Shown here: positions 26,066 to 35,306 of the stretch, in pieces
Layout of the letters: each line of letters begins with the position of its first letter
Position numbering within the stretch: position 1 is the stretch's first letter
Assembly (NCBI GenBank): GCA_900541415.1
Contig: UQJP01000004.1
Coordinates: forward strand, 84,265-148,264
Direction: 5' to 3'
DNA: 64,000 nt
Source of the DNA: an uncultured Odoribacter sp.
GTDB lineage: Bacteria; Bacteroidota; Bacteroidia; Bacteroidales; Marinifilaceae
Notes under the pieces: model-generated
Told to the model about the DNA's origin: nothing
Databases searched by the model: none
The model's input: the letters and a program-made list of their open reading frames with translations, nothing else
Made by a program: the position numbers and the translations under genes

Positions 26066-27223
26066 ATGGCAAAAGATTCTATATCCGGACAAAATTCCGA
26101 AGAACAGGAAATTGATTTGCTGGAAATTTTAAGTAGACTTTGGCATGAACGTAAGTTTATCTTTAAAGTCACCTTTGTTTTTCTTGTTTTGGGTATTTTG
26201 GTGGCTTTGTTCAGTAGTAAAGTTTATACAGCCCAGTGTTCAATTGTTCCGCAAACCGGCTCTAAAAATGCCGGAGGAAATTTAAGCGGGTTGGCTGCTA
26301 TGGCCGGCATAAACTTAGGTGGAGGAGAAAGTGGAGAATTATTATCTCCGAAAATATATTCCATGATTATCAATAGCGTACCTTTTCAAAAGGATTTGAT
26401 GCAGGTGAAGATAAAGTTTCAGGAGTATGAAGAGCCTGTGCAATTGTTTGATTATTACACAGATGATAAATATCAGAAATTTTCTTTATTGGGAGTGATC
26501 AAGAAATATACCATAGGTTTGCCGGGAGTTGTTATCGGAGCTTTGAAAGGGAAAGATGAAAAGGACTTGCCGATTGTGGAGGATTCGACCATGATAGAAT
26601 CTTTATCGGAAAAAGAAAATATTTGTGTAAAGGCGATAAAAGCGGCAATTTCTTTTAATTTGAACGAAAAAGAAGGATATTTTATATTGGCAGCCAATAT
26701 GCCGGAACCTTTGGCTGCTGCTCAATTAGTCGCTGCCACGCAGAAATTGCTTCAAAAATATGTTACAGCCTTTAAGATTGAGAAGGTTGAGAATAATTTG
26801 GAGTTTGTTGAAGGACGTTATCAGGATGCCAAGAAAGAGTTTGAAGCTAAGCAGCAGGAACTGGCTGCTTTTCGGGATGCTAACCGGAATTTTGCCTTGG
26901 AGAAAGCCCGGACTAATGAAGAACGTCTGAAAACACAAAGCGATCTTTTGTTCAGTGTTTATAGTGAATTGGCCAAACAACGGGAACAAGCCAATATTCA
27001 GGTAAAGGAGACAACGCCAATATTTACGGTAGTTGATCCGGTAACAGTGCCCATAGAACGTACAAAACCAAAACGGGGATTGATTTGTATAGCTTTCACT
27101 ATATTAGGAGGATTTATCGGAATGGGACTGGTGTTGGTTTTGCCTTTTATTGCTAAGATTTCCGGACATAAAAAATTGGCTAAATGGCTTCCGAAAACTT
27201 CTGATATAAAGCTTGATGAATAA
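26066..27223 (+). CDS. Wzz-type polysaccharide chain-length determinant (PCP), first copy
   Basis: 385 aa inner-membrane protein with TM helices near residues 30-50 and 335-360 flanking a periplasmic helical domain. The N-terminal tail EQEIDLLEILSRLWHERK precedes TM1, as usual for Wzz proteins. The C-terminal helix has the Pro-rich PxxP-type segment (VPIERTKPKRG) before TM2. There is no cytosolic tyrosine kinase domain, only a ~35-residue basic tail after TM2. It sets polymer length in Wzy-dependent synthesis or links to the export channel encoded just upstream. It is paralogous to the gene at 27363. Confidence 0.88.
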   Translation: MAKDSISGQNSEEQEIDLLEILSRLWHERKFIFKVTFVFLVLGILVALFSSKVYTAQCSIVPQTGSKNAGGNLSGLAAMAGINLGGGESGELLSPKIYSMIINSVPFQKDLMQVKIKFQEYEEPVQLFDYYTDDKYQKFSLLGVIKKYTIGLPGVVIGALKGKDEKDLPIVEDSTMIESLSEKENICVKAIKAAISFNLNEKEGYFILAANMPEPLAAAQLVAATQKLLQKYVTAFKIEKVENNLEFVEGRYQDAKKEFEAKQQELAAFRDANRNFALEKARTNEERLKTQSDLLFSVYSELAKQREQANIQVKETTPIFTVVDPVTVPIERTKPKRGLICIAFTILGGFIGMGLVLVLPFIAKISGHKKLAKWLPKTSDIKLDE

Positions 27224-27302
27224 AGGCTTGTCTATTTAAAAGCCAAAAATTATTTAAGGTAAAATAGAAAAACATGTATTTCTATTATTACCTTATTTTT
27301 TG

Positions 27303-27310
27303 TATCTTTG
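27303..27310 (+). promoter_or_regulatory. Internal -7 box before the second Wzz-type gene
   Basis: TATCTTTG, an exact TAnnTTTG match, in the 139-nt gap between the two Wzz-type genes. The leader would be ~46 nt. No convincing -33 element. Confidence 0.45.
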
Positions 27311-27362
27311 TACCGCTTTTAAAAACGGGAATTTTTAGAAGACAGAACTAAGTAATATCAGT

Positions 27363-28355
27363 ATGCAAGAACAGGAAATCGATCTTTTGGAGATTATCTA
27401 TAAATTGTGGAATCGTCGTAAGTTTTTGTTTTTATTTGTTTTGGTTTTTTCGTTAATCGGAGGAGCTATTGCATTTGTATTGCCTCGTCAATATGTGGCA
27501 GACTGTACCTTAGGTTTAGAGGTGGTGGACAATACGATGCGGGTAAAACTGGAAGGTTTGTCTGCTGTTCAGAATATGAATATGGGGAATATGAGAGAGG
27601 TGCAGGTGGTATCTCCTTCTATGTATCCGAATATTTTATATAGTGTGCCTTTCCAGAGAGAATTAATACATAAGCGTTTGTTTATGGGAGAGGGGAAGGA
27701 TTCTGTGTCGTTTTATGAATACTATACTCATAGTAAATTTGCAGAAAGTCGACCAGAAAATAGCAGAGGTGTTCAGAATATATCAGACGAGGAGGCGGGA
27801 TGTATGGCTTATCTGAAAGAGAAAATCATTTTGAAAGTGGTAGACAGGGACGGATATTTGAAACTTTCAGTTTCAATGCCAGATGCAGAAATGGCGGCTC
27901 AAATGGCTCAACAGGCGCAGGAAATGTTGCAGAGATATATTACGGAATTTAAAGTGGCAAAAGTTCAGGCAACTTTAAATTTTATAGAGGAGCGCTATAC
28001 GGAGGTTAAGCAAGAATTAGAAGCTAAGCAGCAGGCTTTGATGACTTTTCGGGAAAAAAATAAAAACAATACTCTTGCAAAAGAAGGTGAGGAAAAGATA
28101 TTGAACAATGAATACGAACTTTTTTTTAATTTGTATGCGGATATTGTCCGGCAACGGGAACAAGCCCGTATGCTGGTGAAAGAAAATATTCCCGTACTTA
28201 CAGTGATTGAGCCTGTTGTGTTGCCTTCCTCTCCTGCAAAACCCAATAGGATGTTAATTATCGCTGTTACTATATTAATTGGTGGTTTGGTCGGTTGTTG
28301 TTGGGTTCTGTTATCCTCATCTTATCGGGGATGGAAAAATAGGCAACAAAATTAA
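27363..28355 (+). CDS. Wzz-type polysaccharide chain-length determinant (PCP), second copy
   Basis: 330 aa, the same plan as the gene upstream: cytosolic QEQEIDLLEIIYKLWNRRK, TM1 near 22-42, a periplasmic coiled region with EAKQQALMTFREKNKN near 225, a Pro-rich PSSPAKPNR stretch and TM2 near 300-320. It is ~55 residues shorter, mostly in the periplasmic part and the tail. It is clearly a paralogue of the first copy, but diverged. Having two chain-length proteins may give two modal lengths or a hetero-oligomer. It has its own candidate promoter. The following 287 nt up to the WecA-like gene contain no gene. Confidence 0.87.
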   Translation: MQEQEIDLLEIIYKLWNRRKFLFLFVLVFSLIGGAIAFVLPRQYVADCTLGLEVVDNTMRVKLEGLSAVQNMNMGNMREVQVVSPSMYPNILYSVPFQRELIHKRLFMGEGKDSVSFYEYYTHSKFAESRPENSRGVQNISDEEAGCMAYLKEKIILKVVDRDGYLKLSVSMPDAEMAAQMAQQAQEMLQRYITEFKVAKVQATLNFIEERYTEVKQELEAKQQALMTFREKNKNNTLAKEGEEKILNNEYELFFNLYADIVRQREQARMLVKENIPVLTVIEPVVLPSSPAKPNRMLIIAVTILIGGLVGCCWVLLSSSYRGWKNRQQN

Positions 28356-28592
28356 TCGTATATTTTTAGTTTTATGTTTTGAATTGAGGGCCAGGTTGAT
28401 AACATTGGCCTTTATTTTGTATTTTATTGTAGTTATTATAATTTTTATATTTTTACGCAATGATTATTCAATGAATGATTGGGGAATAATGATGTGATAA
28501 AACACTTATTTCTTAGTATTCAGTGGAATAATTGTACTTGAAAAATTATTATTTTTTTATCCGGAAAATAACGATTATATAACAAAACTGTG

Positions 28593-28600
28593 TATTTTTG
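28593..28600 (+). promoter_or_regulatory. -7 box before the WecA-like gene
   Basis: TATTTTTG fits TAnnTTTG and lies ~42 nt before the ATG at 28643. The 28356-28642 gap is otherwise AT-rich with no gene, and no -33 TTG is seen. Confidence 0.4.
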
Positions 28601-28642
28601 CAAAAATAGAATAATAGATAGGTTGTAATAAATAGGAATAAG

Positions 28643-29722
28643 ATGCTAAGTTTATTGTCGGACGAATTAAGATTGGTATTATCCATGACAGTTGCTCTGT
28701 TAATTGGCTGGAATATTCGTATGCCGGTTTTTAAGATGGCGATTCTTAAGGATTTTGTGGACAAGCCCAATCAACGTTCTTCCCATAAGGGGAGTATACC
28801 TAACATTGGAGGTATTGTTGTTTTTTTGGCATTTTTATGTTCTTTTCTGTTGTTTGCAAGGTTCTCGCAAAGGGTTGAATTTCAGTATATTCTTTTAGGA
28901 TCTATTCTTATTTTTCTCATTGGGATATATGATGATCTTTTAGAAATCTCACCTCGAAAGAAGGTGAAGGGAGAGATGTTAGGGGTATTGGTGTTGTTAG
29001 TGGGAGGAGGTTTTTATCTTACCAATTTGCATGGGTTATTCGGAATTTATGAAATAACCCCCTGGATAGGTTTACCTTTGACTTTCATCGGACTTGTCGG
29101 TTTGATCAATGCCATAAATTTGATTGACGGTATCGATGGTTTATGTTCCGGGATTGCTTTAATGGATTGTTTGTTTTTCGGGATATGGTTTTATCTCTGT
29201 GGCAATATAGAATATGCTTTGCTGTGTGGTGTTTTGAGTGCTGCGATTATTCCTTTCTTTTTCATTAATGTGTTCGGAAAACGTTCCAAAATGTTTATGG
29301 GGGATTCAGGTGCTTTAATGGTGGGATTTCTTTTAGGAGTGATGGCCATTAAATTTTGTGAGGTAGATGTTCAGATAGACGGTGGTTGTGCAGTAAAGGC
29401 TGCTCCAGCCGTTGTTTTCAGCATATTAGCTATTCCGGTTTTAGATACTTTGCGGCTATTCGCTTCCCGGTGGATGCGCGGTAAGTCCCCCTTTGCTCCG
29501 GATAAACGTCATTTCCATCATAAATTGTTAGTGATTTATAAGGGAGTGCATAAAAAGGCGACTTTTACTCTTTTGTTTTTAAACTTTCTGTTTATCATGT
29601 TGGGAATTATAGGACGTAACTGGCCCAATGAATTATTGATTTTGTCGGATATAGTCCTTTTTATCCTTTTGTTTTATGTTGTAAACCTTCTGGCAAAGCG
29701 AATGCAAGTTAAGAATGCCTGA
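28643..29722 (+). CDS. WecA/MraY-family undecaprenyl-phosphate sugar-1-phosphate transferase
   Basis: Starts polymer assembly by moving a sugar-1-phosphate (often GlcNAc-1-P) onto undecaprenyl phosphate at the inner membrane. The 359 aa protein has about ten TM helices. Diagnostic cytosolic motifs are DD at D97-D98, NLIDGIDGL at 159-167, the FMGDSGALMVGF segment near 225, and the His-rich loop DKRHFHHKLL near 290 typical of WecA/TagO rather than MraY. It is set apart from the Wzz genes by 287 nt and has its own -7 box. It is the only glycosyl-type transferase in the locus. Confidence 0.9.
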   Translation: MLSLLSDELRLVLSMTVALLIGWNIRMPVFKMAILKDFVDKPNQRSSHKGSIPNIGGIVVFLAFLCSFLLFARFSQRVEFQYILLGSILIFLIGIYDDLLEISPRKKVKGEMLGVLVLLVGGGFYLTNLHGLFGIYEITPWIGLPLTFIGLVGLINAINLIDGIDGLCSGIALMDCLFFGIWFYLCGNIEYALLCGVLSAAIIPFFFINVFGKRSKMFMGDSGALMVGFLLGVMAIKFCEVDVQIDGGCAVKAAPAVVFSILAIPVLDTLRLFASRWMRGKSPFAPDKRHFHHKLLVIYKGVHKKATFTLLFLNFLFIMLGIIGRNWPNELLILSDIVLFILLFYVVNLLAKRMQVKNA

Positions 29723-29891
29723 TAGAAAGGCAGTAGCTTCTCGATCTATTCCTGTTCGTTTTATATTTTGAACGGGGAAAGAATAGGTTGAAGTCTGACT
29801 GCAATTTTTTATTGGAATAGTTCCCGCAGGATTGATTTGTAATTCAAAGATCTGGAAAAATAGTAATGAAATAAAAATCGTGAATAGATAT

Positions 29892-30764
29892 ATGAAAGGA
29901 ATTGTATTGGCCGGTGGTTCCGGAACACGTTTATATCCGATAACGAAAGGAGTATCCAAACAATTATTACCGATCTACGATAAACCGATGGTTTATTATC
30001 CTATTTCGGTGTTGATGCTTGCCGGAATCCGGGATATTTTGATTATCTCAACTCCTCAGGACTTGCCCGGTTTTCAGCGCTTGCTGGGAGACGGTTCCGA
30101 TTACGGGGTGAATTTTACTTATGCGGAACAGCCCAGTCCCGATGGTTTGGCGCAAGCGTTTATCATTGGAAAAGAATTTATCGGTGAGGATGCGGTTTGT
30201 TTGGTATTGGGAGATAATATTTTTTACGGACAGAGTTTTTCCCGGATGCTGGAAGAGGCTGTAACGACTGCCGAAAAGGAAAGGAAAGCAACCGTATTCG
30301 GTTACTATGTGAATGATCCGGAACGTTATGGGGTGGCTGAATTCGATGCAGAGGGTAATGTGTTGAGCATAGAGGAGAAACCTGCCTCCCCGAAATCTAA
30401 TTATGCTGTTGTCGGGTTGTATTTTTATCCGAATAAAGTGGTAGATGTCGCTTCTCAAATTAAGCCTTCCGCCCGTGGTGAATTGGAAATAACAACGGTG
30501 AATCAGGAGTTTCTGAAAGAGGGTGAATTAAAAGTTCAATTGCTGGGACGTGGATTTGCCTGGTTGGATACAGGTACGCACGATTCCTTGTCGGAAGCTT
30601 CTACTTTTGTTGAAGTCATTGAAAAAAGACAGGGGTTGAAGGTTTCCTGTTTAGAGGAGATCGCTTATAAAAAAGGGTGGATTACCAAAGAGCGGTTGCG
30701 GGAATTGGCCGACCCTTTGAAAAAGAACCAATACGGACAATATTTATTGAAGATGATCGATTGA
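29892..30764 (+). CDS. rfbA: Glucose-1-phosphate thymidylyltransferase
   Basis: Makes dTDP-glucose from glucose-1-phosphate and dTTP, the first step to dTDP-L-rhamnose. 290 aa, starting at ATG 29892 so that the family N-terminus MKGIVLAGGSGTRLYP is first; the open frame extends 20 codons further upstream without conservation. The nucleotide-binding GGSGTRLYPITKGVSKQLLP region, the VLGDNIFYG loop (near residue 108) and the EEKP motif (near 160) are intact. It is first in the order A-C-D-B, in one direction with short gaps. Confidence 0.96.
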   Translation: MKGIVLAGGSGTRLYPITKGVSKQLLPIYDKPMVYYPISVLMLAGIRDILIISTPQDLPGFQRLLGDGSDYGVNFTYAEQPSPDGLAQAFIIGKEFIGEDAVCLVLGDNIFYGQSFSRMLEEAVTTAEKERKATVFGYYVNDPERYGVAEFDAEGNVLSIEEKPASPKSNYAVVGLYFYPNKVVDVASQIKPSARGELEITTVNQEFLKEGELKVQLLGRGFAWLDTGTHDSLSEASTFVEVIEKRQGLKVSCLEEIAYKKGWITKERLRELADPLKKNQYGQYLLKMID

Positions 30765-30792
30765 GTGAAGGAGTGATTAAAATAATGCAGAC

Positions 30793-31344
30793 ATGGAAGT
30801 GATTAAAACGCCGATAGAAGGAGTTGTTATTTTGGAACCGAAGGTATTCGGGGATGAGAGAGGATATTTTTTTGAAAGTTTTTCACAAAGAGAGTTTGAA
30901 GAAAAGGTTTGTAAGACGATTTTTGTACAGGACAATGAATCGAAATCGTCTTATGGGGTGCTGAGAGGATTACACTATCAGTTGCCACCTTATACCCAGG
31001 CTAAATTAGTACGGGTTGTGAAAGGGAAAGTTTTGGATGTGGTGGTGGATCTTCGTAAAAATTCGGCCACCTTCGGAAAGCATGTGGCTGTGGAACTGTC
31101 GGAGGAGAATAGGCGGCAGTTTTTTGTACCCAGGGGATTTGCACATGGTTTCGTGGTATTGAGCGAGGAAGTTATATTTCAATATAAATGTGATAACTAT
31201 TATGCGCCCGGTCATGAAGGAGGGATTCGTTTCGACGATCCGGCTTTGGGTATTGACTGGAAAATTCCGGTAGAGGATATGATTTTGTCGGAAAAGGATT
31301 TAAAGCATAAGGGGATTGCTGAAAGTTTTGTGTTTGAAAATTGA
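30793..31344 (+). CDS. rfbC: dTDP-4-dehydrorhamnose 3,5-epimerase
   Basis: Third step of dTDP-rhamnose synthesis, double epimerisation at C3 and C5. 183 aa cupin; the catalytic His lies in VLRGLHYQ (near residue 62) and the PRGFAHGFVVL segment (near 115) carries the conserved His pair region. Length is normal. It is 28 nt after rfbA. Confidence 0.96.
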   Translation: MEVIKTPIEGVVILEPKVFGDERGYFFESFSQREFEEKVCKTIFVQDNESKSSYGVLRGLHYQLPPYTQAKLVRVVKGKVLDVVVDLRKNSATFGKHVAVELSEENRRQFFVPRGFAHGFVVLSEEVIFQYKCDNYYAPGHEGGIRFDDPALGIDWKIPVEDMILSEKDLKHKGIAESFVFEN

Positions 31345-31399
31345 CCTTAAGGTTGAGGGGGGAACGCGTTGAGAAATAAAAAAGAACAGAGTATTTAGT

Positions 31400-32266
31400 A
31401 TGGCAAATATATTAGTAACGGGAGCCAATGGACAATTGGGGTCGGAATTACGGAAGATCGGATTTACTGCTTTGGATGAAGTGTTTTTTACAGATGTCGC
31501 CGAGCTGGATATTACGAGTTATGAAGCTGTGGCAAAGTTTGTGGAAGAGCACGACATTGATACGATCATTAATTGCGCCGCTTATACAGCCGTGGACAAA
31601 GCAGAGGATGAACCGGAATTGGCTGCAAAAATCAATACAGAGGCCGTAGCCAATTTAGCGAAAGTGGCTAATAAGCAAGATTGCCTTCTGATACACGTTT
31701 CTACGGATTATGTGTTTAACGGAATGGGAGAGAAACCTTATACCGAAAAGAATAATCCGTGCCCTGTGAGTGTATATGGAAAAACGAAACTGGCCGGGGA
31801 AGAAGCTATAAAGAAGTCCGGCTGTTTACATATTATTATCCGTACGGCCTGGTTGTATTCCACATTCGGTAACAATTTTGTGAAAACAATACTGCGTTTA
31901 GCGGGGGAACGTCCGGAGCTGACCGTCGTGTCCGACCAGGTGGGAAGTCCTACCTATGCAGAAGACCTTGCCCGTGCCATCGTGACCATTATGGAAGATG
32001 ATAACCGGGGAATGTGTGAGGGAATTTATCATTTTTCCGATGAAGGAGTGTGTTCATGGTATGATTTCGCTTGTGAAATTGTCCGGATAAGCGGTTTGCC
32101 TTGCCAGGTGAAACCCGTGACCACTGCCGAATATCCTACAAAGACGCGGCGACCTGCCTATTCTGTGCTGGATAAGACCAAAATCAAACAAACGTTTGGG
32201 GTGTCTGTTCCCCATTGGCAGGAATCTTTGGCAGCCTGTATGAAAGAACTGATGGCCGATAAATAA
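31400..32266 (+). CDS. rfbD: dTDP-4-dehydrorhamnose reductase
   Basis: Last step, NAD(P)H-dependent reduction to dTDP-L-rhamnose. 288 aa short-chain dehydrogenase: TGANGQLG Rossmann loop at residues 7-14, STDYVFNG near 103, and the YGKTK catalytic pair near 128. It follows rfbC by 55 nt. Confidence 0.96.
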   Translation: MANILVTGANGQLGSELRKIGFTALDEVFFTDVAELDITSYEAVAKFVEEHDIDTIINCAAYTAVDKAEDEPELAAKINTEAVANLAKVANKQDCLLIHVSTDYVFNGMGEKPYTEKNNPCPVSVYGKTKLAGEEAIKKSGCLHIIIRTAWLYSTFGNNFVKTILRLAGERPELTVVSDQVGSPTYAEDLARAIVTIMEDDNRGMCEGIYHFSDEGVCSWYDFACEIVRISGLPCQVKPVTTAEYPTKTRRPAYSVLDKTKIKQTFGVSVPHWQESLAACMKELMADK

Positions 32267-32341
32267 AGAAAACGTATAGAATTTAATAATCATATTGAGA
32301 GTGAAGCCCGGCTTCACGATCGATCCTGAATTTTCTGTTTT

Positions 32342-33409
32342 ATGAAGAATATATTAATTACGGGAGGGGCTGGTTTTATCGGCTCGCATTTAGTGAGATT
32401 GTTGGTGAACAAATATCCGGACTATCGCATTATTAATCTGGATAAGCTGACTTATGCCGGGAATTTGGCAAATTTGAAAGATGTGGAGAATATGCCGAAT
32501 TATGTTTTTGAAAAAGCGGATATTTGTGATTTTCCCACGATACAGAAACTATTTGCGAAATACAGCATCGACGGCGTTATTCATTTGGCTGCAGAAAGCC
32601 ATGTGGACCGCTCGATAAAAGATCCGTTCGCTTTTGCCCAAACGAATGTGATGGGTACTTTGAGTTTGTTGCAGGCAGCCAAACTGGCGTGGGAAGGTAA
32701 GTTTGAAGATAAATTATTCTATCATGTTTCCACCGACGAGGTGTACGGCTCTTTACAGCCGGACGGAGGATTTTTTACCGAAACAACGAAATATGATCCT
32801 CATTCCCCTTATTCGGCTTCTAAGGCATCTTCCGATCATTTTGTACGGGCTTTTCACGATACTTACGGACTTCCGGTGAAAATTTCCAATTGTTCGAATA
32901 ATTACGGCACTTATCAGTTTCCTGAAAAGTTAATACCTTTGTTCATTAATAACATCCGTCACAATAAGCCGTTGCCTGTGTATGGCAAAGGAGAGAATGT
33001 GCGTGACTGGTTGTTCGTCGAGGATCATGCCCGGGCCATCGATTTGATTTTTCATCAGGGGAAAGTAGGAGAAACTTACAATATCGGTGGTTTTAACGAA
33101 TGGAAAAATATTGATTTGATTAAGGTGATGATTAAGGTGACAGACCGTTTGCTGGGACGCCCTGAAGGTTCGTCAGAGAAATTGATTACTTATGTCACCG
33201 ACCGTGCCGGACACGATTTGCGTTATGCGATCGATTCCACCAAATTGCATCGGGAATTGGGTTGGGAACCTTCTTTGCAATTCGAAGAGGGAATCGAAAA
33301 AACCGTAAAATGGTATTTGGAAAATCAGGAGTGGTTGGATCAGGTGACCAGTGGCGATTACCAAAAATATTATGAAAAGATGTACGGTGATCGTCAGGTG
33401 ACGGAATGA
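32342..33409 (+). CDS. rfbB: dTDP-glucose 4,6-dehydratase
   Basis: Second step, NAD+-dependent 4,6-dehydration of dTDP-glucose. 355 aa extended short-chain dehydrogenase with TGGAGFIGSH at residues 6-15, STDEVYG near 133 (the Asp-Glu pair is used for dehydration) and YSASKAS (catalytic Tyr and Lys) near 160. It completes the four-gene set and is followed by a terminator. Confidence 0.97.
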   Translation: MKNILITGGAGFIGSHLVRLLVNKYPDYRIINLDKLTYAGNLANLKDVENMPNYVFEKADICDFPTIQKLFAKYSIDGVIHLAAESHVDRSIKDPFAFAQTNVMGTLSLLQAAKLAWEGKFEDKLFYHVSTDEVYGSLQPDGGFFTETTKYDPHSPYSASKASSDHFVRAFHDTYGLPVKISNCSNNYGTYQFPEKLIPLFINNIRHNKPLPVYGKGENVRDWLFVEDHARAIDLIFHQGKVGETYNIGGFNEWKNIDLIKVMIKVTDRLLGRPEGSSEKLITYVTDRAGHDLRYAIDSTKLHRELGWEPSLQFEEGIEKTVKWYLENQEWLDQVTSGDYQKYYEKMYGDRQVTE

Positions 33410-33445
33410 TCGGTAGTGTAATGAGTATAAATGGAAAATATAAAG

Positions 33446-33478
33446 GACCGGAACTTTTGAGAGTTTCCGGTTTTTTTC
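33446..33478 (+). terminator. Terminator after rfbB
   Basis: A short stem ACCGGAA / TTCCGGT with a ~10-nt loop followed by seven T residues. Confidence 0.75.
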
Positions 33479-33579
33479 TTGAAAAGAAATGTGGCAGAAT
33501 GTATAAGAGAAAGTTTGTTTTATGTAGCTAAACATCAGGATAACTTCGGTTTGTTTATGTGAAATATGAAATAAAAGCT

Positions 33580-33587
33580 TATCTTTG
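33580..33587 (+). promoter_or_regulatory. -7 box for the ABC-F gene
   Basis: TATCTTTG, an exact TAnnTTTG match, with a ~52-nt leader before 33646. No TTG at -33 spacing. Confidence 0.45.
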
Positions 33588-33645
33588 CAGCTTCGTCCGA
33601 TAGTGAGAAAGTATGTTGATTATCAGTGAAAATAAAATATAAAAA

Positions 33646-35271
33646 ATGATTACAGTTTCGGATTTAGAAATTCAGTTTGGGAAAAGGACTTTATTTCAGG
33701 ATGTGAATTTGAAGTTTACGCCTGGTAATTGTTATGGGGTGATTGGAGCAAATGGTGCTGGAAAATCAACTTTTTTAAGAATTTTAAGTGGTGACCTTGA
33801 GCCGACCAGAGGCACCGTGATGTTCGGGCCGGGAGAACGCCTTTCCGTTTTGAAGCAGGATCACTTTGCTTATGACGAGTGTACGGTGTTGGATACCGTA
33901 TTGCAGGGACATGGACAGTTGTGGGAAGTGATGCAGGAAAAAAACGCTATTTACATGAAAGAGGATTTTTCCGATGCTGACGGTTTACGGGTGGCAGAAC
34001 TGGAGGAAAAATTTGCAGCAATGGACGGTTGGGATGCGGAAAGCAATGCCGCCAATTTGCTGAGTGGGTTGGGTATTAAGGAAGAGTTGCACTATTCTTT
34101 GATGAAAGATTTGAGCGGTAAGCAAAAAGTGCGTGTATTGCTGGCTCAGGCTTTGTTTGGCAAGCCGGACAATTTGCTGTTGGACGAGCCGACGAACGAC
34201 CTTGACCTGGATACGGTGATGTGGTTGGAAAATTATTTGGCGAATTATGAGAATACGGTATTGGTGGTATCTCATGACCGCCACTTTTTGGATGCGGTCT
34301 GTACTCATTCTGTCGATATTGATTTCGGGAAAATACAGCTTTTTGCAGGGAATTACAGTTTTTGGTACGAATCCAGCCAGTTAGCTTTGCGTCAGGCTCA
34401 GGCAAAGAATAAGAAAGCAGAGGAAAAACGTAAAGAGTTACAGGAATTTATTTCCCGTTTTAGTGCAAATGTGGCGAAGTCTAAACAGACCACCAGCCGA
34501 AAGAAAATGCTTGAGAAGCTGAATATCGAGGAAATTATGCCTTCTACGCGTAAGTATCCGGGGATCATTTTCACTCCGGAGCGTGAAGTGGGGAATAAAA
34601 TTTTGGAAGTACGTAACCTGAGTAAGAGCATAGAGGGACAGTGCCTGTTTAAAGATGTGGAATTTTCGGTGGAGAAAGACGATAAGATCGTATTTTTATC
34701 CCGAGATCCACGTGCGATGACCGCTTTGCTGGAAATTATTACCGGAAACGATAAGCCGGATACCGGGGATTTCACCTGGGGGGTTACGATTACATCCGCT
34801 TATTTACCTCTCGATAATTCTGCGTTTTTTACCACAGATATGACTTTGATCGAGTGGCTGGGACAGTATTCCGCAGATACCAGCGAGACTTTCCTGCGGG
34901 GGTTTCTGGGGAAAATGCTTTTTTCCGGCGAGGATATTTATAAAAATGTGAAGGTATTGTCGGGTGGGGAGAAAATGCGTTGTATGATTGCCCGGATGAT
35001 GCTGAATAATGCTAATGTGCTTGTGTTGGATTCTCCTGCCAATCATTTGGATTTGGAGTCTATTCAGGCTTTTAACAATACATTGGTTTCCTTTAAGGGG
35101 GTGGTGCTTATGAATTCTCATGACCACGAATTTATCCAAACGGTGTGTAACCGGGTGATAGAACTTACCCCAACCGGAATGATCGACAAGAGAATGGATT
35201 TTGATGATTATATTACTAATGATGCGATAAAAGAACAGTTACAAAAGATGTACGGGACGGATAAAGGATAA
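33646..35271 (+). CDS. ABC-F family ATP-binding protein (YbiT-like) with a degenerate second nucleotide site
   Basis: 541 aa soluble protein with two ABC domains and a linker, the ABC-F plan; members act on ribosomes rather than on membranes. NBD1 is intact: Walker A GANGAGKST at residues 34-42, signature LSGKQ near 160, Walker B LLLDEPTNDLDL near 183. NBD2 lacks a Walker A (FLSRDPRAM in its place) and has LDSPANHLDLES where the catalytic Glu should be, though LSGGEK is kept. I recall similar changes in other Bacteroidales homologues, so this is probably an ancestral state. The C-terminal part resembles E. coli YbiT. It sits between the rhamnose genes and the UDP-glucuronate decarboxylase. 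Confidence 0.9.
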   Translation: MITVSDLEIQFGKRTLFQDVNLKFTPGNCYGVIGANGAGKSTFLRILSGDLEPTRGTVMFGPGERLSVLKQDHFAYDECTVLDTVLQGHGQLWEVMQEKNAIYMKEDFSDADGLRVAELEEKFAAMDGWDAESNAANLLSGLGIKEELHYSLMKDLSGKQKVRVLLAQALFGKPDNLLLDEPTNDLDLDTVMWLENYLANYENTVLVVSHDRHFLDAVCTHSVDIDFGKIQLFAGNYSFWYESSQLALRQAQAKNKKAEEKRKELQEFISRFSANVAKSKQTTSRKKMLEKLNIEEIMPSTRKYPGIIFTPEREVGNKILEVRNLSKSIEGQCLFKDVEFSVEKDDKIVFLSRDPRAMTALLEIITGNDKPDTGDFTWGVTITSAYLPLDNSAFFTTDMTLIEWLGQYSADTSETFLRGFLGKMLFSGEDIYKNVKVLSGGEKMRCMIARMMLNNANVLVLDSPANHLDLESIQAFNNTLVSFKGVVLMNSHDHEFIQTVCNRVIELTPTGMIDKRMDFDDYITNDAIKEQLQKMYGTDKG

Positions 35272-35306
35272 AAATAGGGTATTATTGACTACTACTAACT
35301 TATAAG

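Noticed and set aside
29723..29891. Terminator between the WecA-like gene and rfbA
   Set aside because: A 7-bp stem (CCTGTTC / GAACGGG) is present near 29750-29775 but is not followed by Ts.
33646..35271. ABC-F protein with a dead second nucleotide site as a novelty
   Set aside because: I recall the same FLSR.PRAM change in other Bacteroidales homologues, so it looks like a fixed family trait rather than a new system.
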